Positions 17,536 through 26,900 of a stretch of 37,915 nucleotides of DNA are shown in pieces. Source of the DNA: Bhargavaea cecembensis (GTDB lineage Bacteria; Bacillota; Bacilli; Bacillales_A; Planococcaceae); the NCBI RefSeq assembly GCF_000826125.2, contig NZ_LN651371.1, positions 384,808 to 422,722 of the forward strand, written 5' to 3'. The notes below the pieces were generated by a model. The model was not told where the DNA came from. It did not search any database and was given only the letters and a program-made list of their open reading frames with translations. The position numbers were made by a program, and so were the translations under genes. Position 1 is the stretch's first letter; each line of letters starts with the position of its first letter.

Positions 17536-18035
17536 CAGTTCAGGTTCATCGGACACAGAACGATGATGCGGTATGGGACAGTTTGGGCGGGGATGCTTCT
17601 CGTTGACGGGCCATACAGCACGATTAAATCACGGTTTGCCGGATACTTTGTAAAAAGCTGCCCGTTCGTCGACAACACCAAAGTCGCCGGGGACAGATTG
17701 AGTTTCAGCATTTGGTCGCTGCTCACCAATTGGCTGTCATAGTGAGCGACTTTTACATTCTGTGCCGGATTATCTTTCACCATGACAAGCGCCGGATACT
17801 GCGGAGGGTAAATCAGGATTGCCGGTAAATCCCCGTCATAATAACCTGTCACCTGATCTCCCACGCGGATGATTTCATGGCCCACGAAATAAGTGGACGG
17901 CGAAACGACAAAGTTTACGATGGAACCGAATCCGTTCTCCATTGTAAACAGTTGATGGCAACCTTCGCTTCCGGGATTTATACCAAAGTCACTGATTGCA
18001 GTGACCGTGCCTTGAAATGCATAGAAATTTGTCAT
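17535..18035 (-). CDS. Conserved hypothetical protein
   Basis: Not recognised as a named family. About 166 residues, soluble, beta-rich, no signal peptide. The N-terminal half contains NFYAFQGTVTAISDFG and GSIVNFVVSPSTYFVGHEII, then VGDQVTGYYDGDLPAILIYPP, which reads like an OB-like or split-barrel domain. The C-terminal half (LKLNLSPATLVLSTNGQ, then DLIVLYGPSTRSIPAQTVP) looks like a second beta domain. The ATG at 18033-18035 is chosen because GGAGGGA lies nine bases upstream. It follows the HpaB-type hydroxylase by 32 bases on the same strand, so the two are probably co-transcribed. Confidence 0.7.
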   Translation of the reverse strand: MTNFYAFQGTVTAISDFGINPGSEGCHQLFTMENGFGSIVNFVVSPSTYFVGHEIIRVGDQVTGYYDGDLPAILIYPPQYPALVMVKDNPAQNVKVAHYDSQLVSSDQMLKLNLSPATLVLSTNGQLFTKYPANRDLIVLYGPSTRSIPAQTVPYRIIVLCPMNLN

Positions 18036-18067
18036 GTCATGACGTCCCTCCAATAACAAGATGAGGA

Positions 18068-19519
18068 CTACTGTTCATCTGTGATTCCCAAGAGCCTCCT
18101 GACCACGTTCACATATGGTTCCTTAGGATACTCATTATACAAAGAGCTGGCGATGCGGACCGGATCACCGAAAAAGTATCGTTCATACTGCATTCCCCTC
18201 GTTCCGAACGAACTCATCGTCAAATCCCAGGCCAGCCGGAAAATCTTCACCCGTTCTTCGGCGGATCTCGTGGCGCCTTGAAGATAGAGATCAAGGTCCG
18301 GCCTGATGCCGGAATGGAAAGCGGTCTCGGTCGGAATCGTAATCATTCCGCTGGCTCCGATGATCTGGATGATCTCAGTGAAGCGCGGATACAGCTTTGG
18401 AAACACGGCGCTTGCCGTATTCAGCGGAATCACATTTGGCCTCATCACGCCAAATTCATCGATGGCAGCATGGTTTTCCGCCTTCTCCAGCAATGCCTTC
18501 ATCGTTTCAAGGCCTATAATGATCTCCGATACTTTTTCCTGTATATGCTGGTAGCCATCCACCTTGATGGTTTCGGACAATAACTGGGCGAGCCCTAAAA
18601 TAAATTCGGTCTTCACAATTTGCCGTGTCACGACTTGATGCTTGGCAAATGCGTGAAAAGAACTACGCTTGATGAATTCTTCAGCCACTTCACCATCATT
18701 GTAATAGAACACCCGGTCCCAAGGGACCAAAACATTGTCGAACACAACAACTGAATCCATTTCCTCGTATCGCGCGCTTAATGGATGGTTGAACGGCGAG
18801 GACCCTCCGATGAATGTATCCCGGCAAATGAATTTCAACCCCTTCGCATTGGATGGGATTGAAAATGCAAATGCCTCGTCTTCATTGAATAGGAATTTGC
18901 CGACACTAAAAACAAGGACCTCATCGGTCAATCCGCCCTGTGTGGCGAGTAAACGCGCACCTTTGATGACAATCCCGTCCGGTTTCACATCCACCACTTT
19001 CGCAGCGATGGGTTCTTTGCTGGTTTCGACATAGATTTGGGAGCGGTTTACCTGCGGACTGACGAATGTATGAGTGAACGATAAGTCCTTTTCCCTGGCC
19101 TGTTTATAAAACGCAACAAGATTTTGCGGATAACTATTTTCCTTGCCCTCCAAAAACCCGGCGCAAGAAGCAAAGCTCATCAAGACAGAGTTCAAGTAAT
19201 CGGGACTTCTCCCCATCATCCCAAAGCTTCGGGCAGCCCAATGTTCCATCATTTCCCGTCTTCTTTTCAGATCTCCCATGCTTTTTGGCTGCATATACGA
19301 CAGTCCGATCGGATCACCTGTTTCAGGCGAACGAAACGTCATCTTGTCTTTGAACCGGGGATCGAGTTGCATGTCGTAGAGAGCCGCTTTTTCCCGGATG
19401 ATTCCCTTGAACACAGGGTGACTGGAAATCGGCCCTTCCACTTTTTTGCCGTCCAGCCAGATTTCATTGTTCAGGCTGTCAATTCGCTCGATGTACGCCT
19501 TCCCGTTGATGGCTCCCAC
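18068..19519 (-). CDS. 4-hydroxyphenylacetate 3-hydroxylase family flavoprotein
   Basis: Large, oxygenase-type component of the HpaB family (483 residues with this start), acyl-CoA-dehydrogenase-like fold. Signatures: an N-terminal HpaB_N region (AYIERIDSLNNEIWLDGKKV), FTHTFVSPQVNRSQ, DSVVVFDNVLVPWDRVFYY, and the C-terminal SFGTRGMQYERYFFGDP. Members use reduced FAD to hydroxylate phenols; related members act on 4-hydroxybutyryl-CoA, so the substrate is open. No HpaC flavin reductase gene is adjacent. The start is the GTG at 19517-19519, seven bases after AGGAG. A small unknown gene follows in the same operon. Confidence 0.88.
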   Translation of the reverse strand: MGAINGKAYIERIDSLNNEIWLDGKKVEGPISSHPVFKGIIREKAALYDMQLDPRFKDKMTFRSPETGDPIGLSYMQPKSMGDLKRRREMMEHWAARSFGMMGRSPDYLNSVLMSFASCAGFLEGKENSYPQNLVAFYKQAREKDLSFTHTFVSPQVNRSQIYVETSKEPIAAKVVDVKPDGIVIKGARLLATQGGLTDEVLVFSVGKFLFNEDEAFAFSIPSNAKGLKFICRDTFIGGSSPFNHPLSARYEEMDSVVVFDNVLVPWDRVFYYNDGEVAEEFIKRSSFHAFAKHQVVTRQIVKTEFILGLAQLLSETIKVDGYQHIQEKVSEIIIGLETMKALLEKAENHAAIDEFGVMRPNVIPLNTASAVFPKLYPRFTEIIQIIGASGMITIPTETAFHSGIRPDLDLYLQGATRSAEERVKIFRLAWDLTMSSFGTRGMQYERYFFGDPVRIASSLYNEYPKEPYVNVVRRLLGITDEQ

Positions 19520-19799
19520 TTGGTCACTCCTAATCAAAGTCTGGAGGCGATAGCACCGGATGGCCGCCCTTTCTATGCTATGCATCAGCCCGCTATTCCT
19601 GAACCCCGGAAAATTAAGCGGACATTGAAAATCATTGTGGTATTTCGTACTTTCCCTCTCCTGCAGCCGGCACTTTACGCATCCACCCGTCGGCAGATTG
19701 AGAGATTTGAACTATTGGAATGCTGCGGTTCATTGTTACACTAAGATAGGAGATCCACTCGTTGGATCAAACATCATTCAAAATAAATGGGGATTTGAG

Positions 19800-20852
19800 A
19801 TGCTAAGGGCTTTGAAAATCGCCGGGGCTTTCGTCGGCGTCATTGTCGGTGCAGGCTTTGCATCCGGTCAAGAGGTTTTGCAGTACTTCACCAGCTTTGG
19901 CTACAAGGGGACGATTGCAGCAGTCGTCGCGACTGCGCTGTTCGCCTATCTCGGAATGATCTTGACGAATATCGGAAGCCGGTTGAAGGCAGATTCACAT
20001 AAAACCGCCATTTATGAAATCAGCGGGCGCTATCTTGGCGTGATTGTGGATGCCATCATCATCTTCACCCTGTTCGGTGTCGGCGTCGTGATGATCGCGG
20101 GCGCGGGGGCAACGGTCCATCAGCAATTCGGTCTGCCTGTTTTTGTCGGCAGTCTCATCATGTCGGTCCTTGTGATCCTTGCCATGATGCTCAAGATTGA
20201 TAAGGTGATCGCGGTGATCGCGAGCATCACCCCGTTCCTCCTCGTGTTCATCGTCATCATTTCGGTGTACAGCATGAGCACGATGGACGCATCATTTGCT
20301 GCACTGAACGCGGTCGCCGAAAGTCAGGAAAAGTCGTTTCCGAACTGGTTGGTCTCTGCGATCAACTATGTCTCCTTCAACATCGCGGTCGGAGCCGGAA
20401 TGGCATTGATGACAGGAGGATCGGAAAAGAATCCGCGGATCGCGGGCTTCGGCGGACTGCTCGGCGGACTGGCCATCGGCGTGATGATCATCCTGTCCCA
20501 CTTCGCCATCTTCGCCAAAATCGAAGAAGTGGCATCGTATGACCTGCCGTTGCTGAAAATTGTGGAGGACATTTCACCTGTCCTCGCGATCCTGATGTCC
20601 ATCGTCCTGTTCGGGATGATCTTCAATACGGCGCTCGGGATGTTCTACGGATTTGTCGCCAGATTCTTTGAAATGGATACGAAAAAAGCCCATACGGCGA
20701 CGATCATCACCGTGGCCATCGGATTCGTCCTGAGCTTTGTCGGCTTCACCACACTGGTTTCCAAGTTCTACTCACTGATCGGCTATCTGGGGCTGTTCCT
20801 GATGGTGGCCCTCATTTACGCGCCGTTCAAGCTGAAGCGGGAAGGTAAATAA
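19800..20852 (+). CDS. YkvI-family multi-pass membrane protein
   Basis: Integral membrane protein of 350 residues with about ten hydrophobic helices, resembling the YkvI group of transporter-like proteins (LeuT-like/APC fold by my recollection). The N-terminus, KIAGAFVGVIVGAGFASGQE, contains the glycine-rich unwound first helix typical of that fold, which would bind the substrate. No substrate is known. The ATG at 19800 is taken because the sequence upstream in frame does not look like coding DNA; the ribosome site (GGGGA) is weak. It is divergent from the hydroxylase gene and ends in a strong terminator, so it is not part of the downstream mnx-like operon. Confidence 0.85.
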   Translation: MLRALKIAGAFVGVIVGAGFASGQEVLQYFTSFGYKGTIAAVVATALFAYLGMILTNIGSRLKADSHKTAIYEISGRYLGVIVDAIIIFTLFGVGVVMIAGAGATVHQQFGLPVFVGSLIMSVLVILAMMLKIDKVIAVIASITPFLLVFIVIISVYSMSTMDASFAALNAVAESQEKSFPNWLVSAINYVSFNIAVGAGMALMTGGSEKNPRIAGFGGLLGGLAIGVMIILSHFAIFAKIEEVASYDLPLLKIVEDISPVLAILMSIVLFGMIFNTALGMFYGFVARFFEMDTKKAHTATIITVAIGFVLSFVGFTTLVSKFYSLIGYLGLFLMVALIYAPFKLKREGK

Positions 20853-20865
20853 TCCTGATATCCGA

Positions 20866-20904
20866 AAAGGCCCCTCCTCCATATCGCATGGAGGAAGGGC
20901 CTTT
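20866..20904 (+). terminator. Terminator after ykvI-like gene
   Basis: A 17-bp stem with one mismatch (20866-20882 with 20888-20904) and a tight five-base loop; its 3' arm ends in CCTTT, followed by CTTC. Confidence 0.85.
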
Positions 20905-21067
20905 CTTCGATGCGAAAGGTGGATAAGCTTAGATCCATTAATACAAGGAATGGCCAAACTTTATTATTAAGCCAGTCAATTCGCTCAAGGCGCATGTGCC
21001 TGATCCGCATCAGCCGGACAAGTTTCATTTGAGGACTGGGCGGAATAGCGTAGACGGAGGTGATCGG

Positions 21068-21484
21068 TTGGAACATCTGGTTCCGATTGCAGTGTACCTG
21101 GATGGCTGCCTGTTCATCGCCCTGTATGCGCACCTGTGGAAAGTGAGGAAGCGGGTCGGATTCCATCTGGGCATGAACATCAGTTTGGCCACGGGCGGCA
21201 TGGCTGCTCTGTTGTTTGGTGTTTTGCTCATCAACCAATATCCGTTTCATTTCACTTACATTACGATTTTATCAGCACTGGTCGGGATGGCTGCAGGCGC
21301 GTTGTTCGGCAGGCTGTTTGATTACCAGACTTTCGTCACCGGCCTGACGAATGGGATTGTCGCCGGGCTGATGGCACCGATGATCGGAACAGTCGTTGAC
21401 ATGCCTCTTTTGTTTATCGGCTGCCTTCACATTTTGTTTGTGCTCTGCCTCTGCGTGATCTGGATTTCCGTCATAAGGTCGTGA
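21068..21484 (+). CDS. mnxA: Small four-helix membrane protein, first gene of mnx-like operon
   Basis: A 138-residue hydrophobic protein with about four membrane segments. I do not recognise a domain. Glycine spacing in LVGMAAGALFGRLF and GLTNGIVAGLMAPMIGTVV suggests close helix packing. The start is TTG at 21068-21070, six to seven bases after GGAGGTGATC; upstream codons lack gene character. The symbol is assigned by position only: it opens a seven-gene run that matches the mnxA-G order of manganese-oxidising Bacillus spores. It resembles the next gene product in size and pattern. Possible role: metal or copper movement across the spore membranes; this is inference. Confidence 0.65.
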   Translation: MEHLVPIAVYLDGCLFIALYAHLWKVRKRVGFHLGMNISLATGGMAALLFGVLLINQYPFHFTYITILSALVGMAAGALFGRLFDYQTFVTGLTNGIVAGLMAPMIGTVVDMPLLFIGCLHILFVLCLCVIWISVIRS

Positions 21485-21490
21485 AGACGC

Positions 21491-21943
21491 ATGATGATCA
21501 TTTTAGGAGCGTTTGTATGGAGTGCGCTCGATGCCGGCAACATTTACCGGGTGTTCAGGAAAAAGCACCTTCTCTTTGATGACCGGTACTCGAAGACCAT
21601 GGGCACGGCGTTATCCTCCGTCACTTCACTTGTCATCGCCCTCTACCTCACCCTGCTTCTTCCCCCGTCCTGGCAGATTCCAGCTGCCGCAGCCGGCTTG
21701 TGGGTCGGTTGGAAATTCGGTTCATTCATGAAAGCGCCCGCTTCACTGGCCGGCATCTATCACGGGGCCATGGGCGGCATCATGGGGATGATGCTCGGTG
21801 CGGTGATCCTGAACCCCGCTCTATGCAAAGTGCCGATTGATACCGAAACGATGATCCGAATGAACTTGTACACGCTGACAATCTTCTGCGCCTGTCTCCA
21901 CGCACTTGTGATCCGGCTCGTCCGTCATTCGCTGAAAGCCTGA
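21491..21943 (+). CDS. mnxB: Small four-helix membrane protein, second gene of mnx-like operon
   Basis: A 150-residue protein with about four membrane helices. Key part: GLWVGWKFGSFMKAPASLAG followed by IYHGAMGGIMGMMLGAVI, a Gly/Met-rich helix pair. The Met-rich helix (GGIMGMMLGAV) and a Cys in the following loop could bind copper, but that is only suggestive. It begins six bases after its neighbour, with GTGAAGACGC as a weak ribosome site, so translation may be coupled. Symbol by operon position. It appears to be a diverged copy of the gene before it. Confidence 0.65.
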   Translation: MMIILGAFVWSALDAGNIYRVFRKKHLLFDDRYSKTMGTALSSVTSLVIALYLTLLLPPSWQIPAAAAGLWVGWKFGSFMKAPASLAGIYHGAMGGIMGMMLGAVILNPALCKVPIDTETMIRMNLYTLTIFCACLHALVIRLVRHSLKA

Positions 21944-21962
21944 ACATGGAAGGAGACTGTTG

Positions 21963-22541
21963 ATGAAGTTCCTTTGGGGGGCATCGGCCCTTCTGCTCGG
22001 TTTCCTGGCTGTGTTCTTTTTTTGGCCAAAAACTGTTGAACTGCCCCGCATGGGCACTGTTGGAGAGTGGCCGCTCACCGACCTGGAGGGCCATCATCTC
22101 CGGCAGCCGGAGAAGCCGGTATTGGTCACCTTTTTCTTCACCAATTGTCCGGACATCTGTCCGACGACCTTATTTGACCTAAAACAGCTGGATGCCGAGA
22201 TGAAAAGCCGCGGTCACTCACCTGATGATTATTTGGTCCTGGCCGTCACGCTGGATCCTGAATATGATACAAATGAGCGCATCCATGAATACAAGAATAA
22301 TCTCGGAATCGATGCCCCCAACTGGCTGTTTGCCCGCGGGAGTGAAGCGGACACAAGGCGCTTCACCCGTTCGTTCAACTTCATCTATTCAAAAGACGAA
22401 CACGGATTTGTCACCCATTCAACGTCGATGTATATCGCCGATGCAGACGGTGTTGTACGGGCGCATCATGACATGGCGGTCGGCAGCAACCGGGTCGACA
22501 TCGGACAAATTGCCGATCATCTGGATTCATTGATCAAGTGA
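21963..22541 (+). CDS. mnxC: Sco1/SenC-family copper chaperone-like thioredoxin-fold protein
   Basis: 192 residues: an N-terminal signal anchor (about residues 5-21), then a Sco domain. The copper/redox motif TNCPDICP supplies Cys62 and Cys66 (CxxxC), and His152 in VTHSTSMYIAD is the third ligand expected for the family. Sco proteins deliver copper to, or reduce cysteines of, copper oxidases; here the evident client is the multicopper oxidase four genes downstream. ATG at 21963 follows GGAAGGAGA. mnxC of the known manganese-oxidase operon is also Sco-like, which supports the operon assignment. Confidence 0.88.
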   Translation: MKFLWGASALLLGFLAVFFFWPKTVELPRMGTVGEWPLTDLEGHHLRQPEKPVLVTFFFTNCPDICPTTLFDLKQLDAEMKSRGHSPDDYLVLAVTLDPEYDTNERIHEYKNNLGIDAPNWLFARGSEADTRRFTRSFNFIYSKDEHGFVTHSTSMYIADADGVVRAHHDMAVGSNRVDIGQIADHLDSLIK

Positions 22542-22557
22542 ACGGGAGGTGAATGCA

Positions 22558-23289
22558 ATGCCAAACGAACAATCCGCCAAACAAGACAGACTTCAACCGA
22601 CATATGCGTCTCCCCTTCACACATCGCCGACCAGCGCGGTCCCGACTGAAGAAACAAGGGTTCTCACGGAGTACATCCAACAGAAAAATTTGTTCAGGGT
22701 GGCAGCGAGGGATGAGTCCCGGCGAAAGTTCATCATGCTCAAACAGTTCTTCAAGATGAAGCGGCATCAGCAGGTCGTCGTCAACTCTGCTCTGGATGAG
22801 GGCGAGCTCATCACGACCGAGGGCAAGGTCGCCGCCATCGGAAGAGATTTTGTCATGCTGACGGACATCCGGAAACGGATATGGATCCCCTATGCCGCAA
22901 TTGACTCCGCAACCATCCCCTATGGCTTCCCCACCTACTCGAACCCCCACCAGAACCATATTTATGACAATCAACTCCGGCAAAAGCTCATCTTGAACTT
23001 CGGCGAAACCGTGAGCTGCAGAGAGGAACTTGTCCGCCAGTTCTTTGAAGAGACCTTTCACACGAACCTGTCTTCCTGGAAAGGAACATGGGTTCAAACC
23101 AGGACGGCAGATCGATCTTACGTCGGCAGATTGGAAAAAGCGACAAAGAAAGCATGCACCATTCGTTCCTTCAGATCCGGCCGGCTCATCCCGATGGATG
23201 ATCTGCGTTTTGTTGAAGTTCTCAGTGGGACGGATCTCCTCAAACGGTTTGCCGGACAACTGATGCCAAAGGTGTTCAAAAGAAAATGA
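22558..23289 (+). CDS. mnxD: MnxD-like protein with two barrel-like domains
   Basis: 243 residues, soluble, basic, no signal peptide. The first 50 residues look disordered. Two regions share an Sm/SH3-like beta pattern: GELITTEGKVAAIGRDFVML with RKRIWIPYAAIDSA (about 83-120), and RSYVGRLEKATKKACTIRSF with GRLIPMDDLRFVEVL (about 187-222). I read these as two copies of a small beta-barrel also seen in the next two proteins; this is by eye, not by alignment. The ATG at 22558 lies seven bases after GGGAGGT. Symbol by position and context. Likely a structural or assembly protein of the oxidase complex in the spore outer layers. Confidence 0.65.
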   Translation: MPNEQSAKQDRLQPTYASPLHTSPTSAVPTEETRVLTEYIQQKNLFRVAARDESRRKFIMLKQFFKMKRHQQVVVNSALDEGELITTEGKVAAIGRDFVMLTDIRKRIWIPYAAIDSATIPYGFPTYSNPHQNHIYDNQLRQKLILNFGETVSCREELVRQFFEETFHTNLSSWKGTWVQTRTADRSYVGRLEKATKKACTIRSFRSGRLIPMDDLRFVEVLSGTDLLKRFAGQLMPKVFKRK

Positions 23290-23304
23290 TCGGAGGCGGC
23301 TGCT

Positions 23305-23595
23305 TTGAAAAAGGCGGAGGCAACTTTATTTGACTCGCTTCACGGAAAACTGGGGGAGGAAGTTTTGATCGTCACGAAGGCTGCGCAACTCAACTTACTG
23401 GGACAGGTGTTCCGTCCCATTTTCGCGGGGACCGTCCACGAAGTCACCCTGGGGCACATCACGCTCTGGCCGGTCATCATCAAAATGGTGAATGCCCCCT
23501 TCTACCAATTCCCTTTCCCGCTCAGCATCCCGTTTGAGCAGGTGGTGTCGTATTCAACTGAAATCCCGAGCGATCTGCAATTCCCCCTAACTTAA
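23305..23595 (+). CDS. mnxE: MnxE-like small subunit of manganese oxidase complex
   Basis: 96 residues (about 11 kDa), mostly beta. LGEEVLIVTKAAQLNLLGQV followed by FRPIFAGTVHEVTLGHITLW suggests a single small barrel. The start is TTG at 23305-23307, eight bases after GGAGG. In the characterised manganese-oxidase complex, two proteins of about 12 kDa (MnxE and MnxF) associate with MnxG and bind copper; size, order and adjacency agree here. Histidines in the middle (HEVTLGHI) are possible metal ligands. Assignment is by position and size, as the sequence itself is not diagnostic to me. Confidence 0.7.
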   Translation: MKKAEATLFDSLHGKLGEEVLIVTKAAQLNLLGQVFRPIFAGTVHEVTLGHITLWPVIIKMVNAPFYQFPFPLSIPFEQVVSYSTEIPSDLQFPLT

Positions 23596-23611
23596 CGAAG
23601 GAGGTCTTACA

Positions 23612-23920
23612 ATGGAAAATCCCATGGAGAACAAAACGATCAACGATGTCCGGGAAGAAGCGCTCATCAGCCACTTCAGGGATCACGCCGGGCAAAGGGT
23701 GTTCATCCTGACAGAGGCCTTCCCGTTCATGTTCATCGGCAAAATCAAGAGGGTGGTCGATGACATGGCTTTCCTGCATGTGGAGACCACGTCCGTTCCC
23801 GCCCTGGAGGGCAAGGAATGGTCGATCCACCTGGATTCGGTCGAAGTGTTTTATATCGAAAAAGAAAATGAAAACAAGATTCCCTTCCTACAGGATAACT
23901 GGAAAAGAGGGAGGCCATGA
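23612..23920 (+). CDS. mnxF: MnxF-like small subunit of manganese oxidase complex
   Basis: 102 residues, soluble, with the same layout as its neighbour: HAGQRVFILTEAFPFMFIGK, KRVVDDMAFLHVETT, then EWSIHLDSVEVFYIE. This fits a small Sm/SH3-like barrel followed by a short basic tail. ATG at 23612 has AAGGAGGT upstream. Its TGA overlaps the ATG of the multicopper oxidase gene (ATGA at 23917-23920), so the two are translationally coupled, as expected for subunits made in fixed ratio. Confidence 0.72.
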   Translation: MENPMENKTINDVREEALISHFRDHAGQRVFILTEAFPFMFIGKIKRVVDDMAFLHVETTSVPALEGKEWSIHLDSVEVFYIEKENENKIPFLQDNWKRGRP

Positions 23921-26900
23921 TCCGGAAGTTCCACGTCGTGGCGATTCCCATCCGCATGGTCATCAATACGTTCGGCGACCATAATCCGAATGGCATGATG
24001 TACGTCCTGAAAGAAAATGAAGAGAAAGTGAAGGAACTCGTCAAAAAAAACCCGTTCACTCCCGTCGACCTCGTCCAGCCGCTCATCATCCGGGCGAACG
24101 AGGGAGATACGGTGGAAGTTCTGTTGGAAAACAAGCTCAGCTTCCATGCAGGCCTTCATTTCCAGCAGGCGGAGTATGACCCGGATCAATCCGACGGCGC
24201 GCATGTCGGGCTGAATGACGACAGCACAGTTGCTCCCGGGGAAACCGGACTGTACCGGATTCATCCCGTAGAGGAAGGCATTTATTATTTCTCCGACCTC
24301 GGCAACCCGGCAAGCAGCGAAAACGGGTCGAACATCAACGGCTTGTTCGGGGCCTTGTTCGTGCAAAAACGTTTTTCCTGGTGGACAGACCCCGAAACCG
24401 GAAAACCGATGAATTCCGGCACCTATGCAGATGTCCATCATCCGCTCCTCCCCTCGTTCCGCGAATATGCATGGGTCTTCCACGATGAGATGGAAGTGAA
24501 AGACCTGACCGGGAACCGGCCGATCCACCACTTGACCAACCAGGAGGAAGCTTCGTTCCACGGGGCGAACTACCGGTATGAACCTGTGAACAGGCGGCAG
24601 CAGCTCATTTCGGAGGGAGTGGTCTGTCCCACCTGCGAGGGAGAGGAAGTCCACCATGATTCCTGGGTGTTCGGGGATCCGTCCGCTCCGATCCTGCGCG
24701 GCTATGTCGGGGATCCGGCAAAGATCCGCGTGCTTCACGCCGGCGTGAAGGAAACCCACGTTTTCCATTACCATGTTCATCAATGGCTGAGCGATCCGTA
24801 TGACCTGGAATCGGAAATCTTCGACTCGCAGGCGACCAGCCCGCAGACGCACTACACCGTCGAGCCGCTCTATGGTTTGGGCAGCATGCAGGGTTCATTC
24901 GGCGACTGCGTCATCCACTGCCATCTGTATCCTCACTTTGCGGCGGGCATGTGGGGGATGAACCGGGTGTTCAATACGCTGCAGGACGGCAGCCAGTGCT
25001 ATCCGAACGGCGTTCCGATCAAACCGCTCCAGCCGCTCCCCGACCGGAAGGCGCCTCCAAAGCCGACTGCAGAAAAGCCCGGCTTCCCGAATTTCATCCC
25101 CGGAAAAGTCGGTTTCAAGGCCCCCCGTCCGCCGCTCGGCATTGTCGGCGGGCGCGGGCTGACGGAGCTTGAGCGGCATGCGGCCATCGAAAACCCGAGG
25201 CCCGGAGCCGTATTCACAGATCCGTGCCCGCCGGAAGCGCCGGTCATGGAGCTGAACATTTCCGTGATCGAGCTGCCGATCACCTACAACCGGCACGGGT
25301 GGAATGATCCAAAAGGGCGGATCTATGTGCTCGATGAGGAGCTGGAAGATGTCTGCTCCGGCAAGAAAGCCCCCGAACCGCTCGTCATCCATGCGCCGGC
25401 CAACACCTGTTTCAGGATCAACTATACAAACCGCCTGCCGCACGTGCTTGACGGAGATGCATTCCAACTTGTGACCCGGACATATGAGAACGGATTCCAT
25501 ATCCATTACGTCAAGTTCGATGTACTCGTGAATGACGGGGCCAATGTCGGCTGGAACTATGATTCCTCCGTCCTGCCGGGAGAAACGATCCGGTATTCCT
25601 ACTACGCGGAGTCCGAGCTGAAAGCCTGGTTTTTCCATGATCACCTGTTCCCGAACTCCCACCAGCAGCACGGCGTTTTCGGAGCCGGCGTGGTGCATCC
25701 GCGCTTCACCGAGTTCGTGGATTCCAAGACCGGGAAGCCTGTCGTCCACGGAACAGAAGTGACCTCCCAAAGCCCATTGGTACCGGATCAGCGTGAATAC
25801 GTGCTGTTTGCCCAGGACTTCACGATGCTGTTCGACAAAAACGGAAGACCGATCCAGCCTCCGAGATTCCCCGGATCAGATGATGACCCCGGCTTGTTCG
25901 CAGTGAACTACAGGAATGAGCCGCTGCAGTTCCGACTGGGACCGGACTGTGATCCCGCCTATACGTTCAGCTCCTATATGAATGGAGACCCGTTCACCCC
26001 CGTATTCAAAGCCTATCAAGGAGATTCCATCCGGATCCGGCTCCTTCAGGGTTCTCAGGAGGAATCCCACAGCTTCAACCTTCACGGACTGAGATGGCAC
26101 AAAAGACGAGGCAGCCTGAATTCGTTCCTCGATGATCAGCAGCATATCGGAATATCCGAATCGTTTTCCGTGGAAACGTATATCGCCGGAGCAGGAGATT
26201 ACTTCTGGGCGTTTGAAACGGTGGAGGACCTGTGGAACGGACTCTGGGGACTGATCCGCGCCTATGATGAAAAAGTGCCGGATCTCATCCCGCTGGCCGA
26301 TCGCCCGGTGCCGCCGGAACGCTCGAAACCTTTGCCCGAATGTACGGGCGATAAGCCGCCGCAGGCTGAAGGTCCCGCCTTGGTCCCGCACGGCCAAGGA
26401 CCGCTCCGCAAGTTCGATATCGTCGCGTTCCAAGTCCCGATCGAGTACAACAACTACGGCGACCATGATCCGCACGGCATCGTCTTTGCCCTGCAGGAAG
26501 ATGTGGAGGCCATACTCTGCGGGAAGAAAAAACCGGAACCGCTCGTCATCCGGGGGAACGTCGGCGATACGGTGGAAGTGACCCTCACGAGCCGGCTGGT
26601 ACCGGAAAAGTTTCCGTTCAAGGACGGCATTTATCCGTATCCGACAGTGAAGGAACAGGCCTTCTATCCGCCTTCGCTCCGGGTCTCGCTCCATCCGCAG
26701 CTGATCCAGTATGACGTGAGAAACTCATCTGGCGAAACGGTCGGCTTCAACGGCGACCAGACCGTCGGGCCGGGGGAAACGAGGACATACCGGTGGATTG
26801 TGGATACTCCGGTCGGCGTCTGCGGCCTGTGGGACATGGCGGATATCCGCAACCACAAACTGCACGGGGCGTTCGGCGCTTTCGTCGCAGAACCGAGAGG

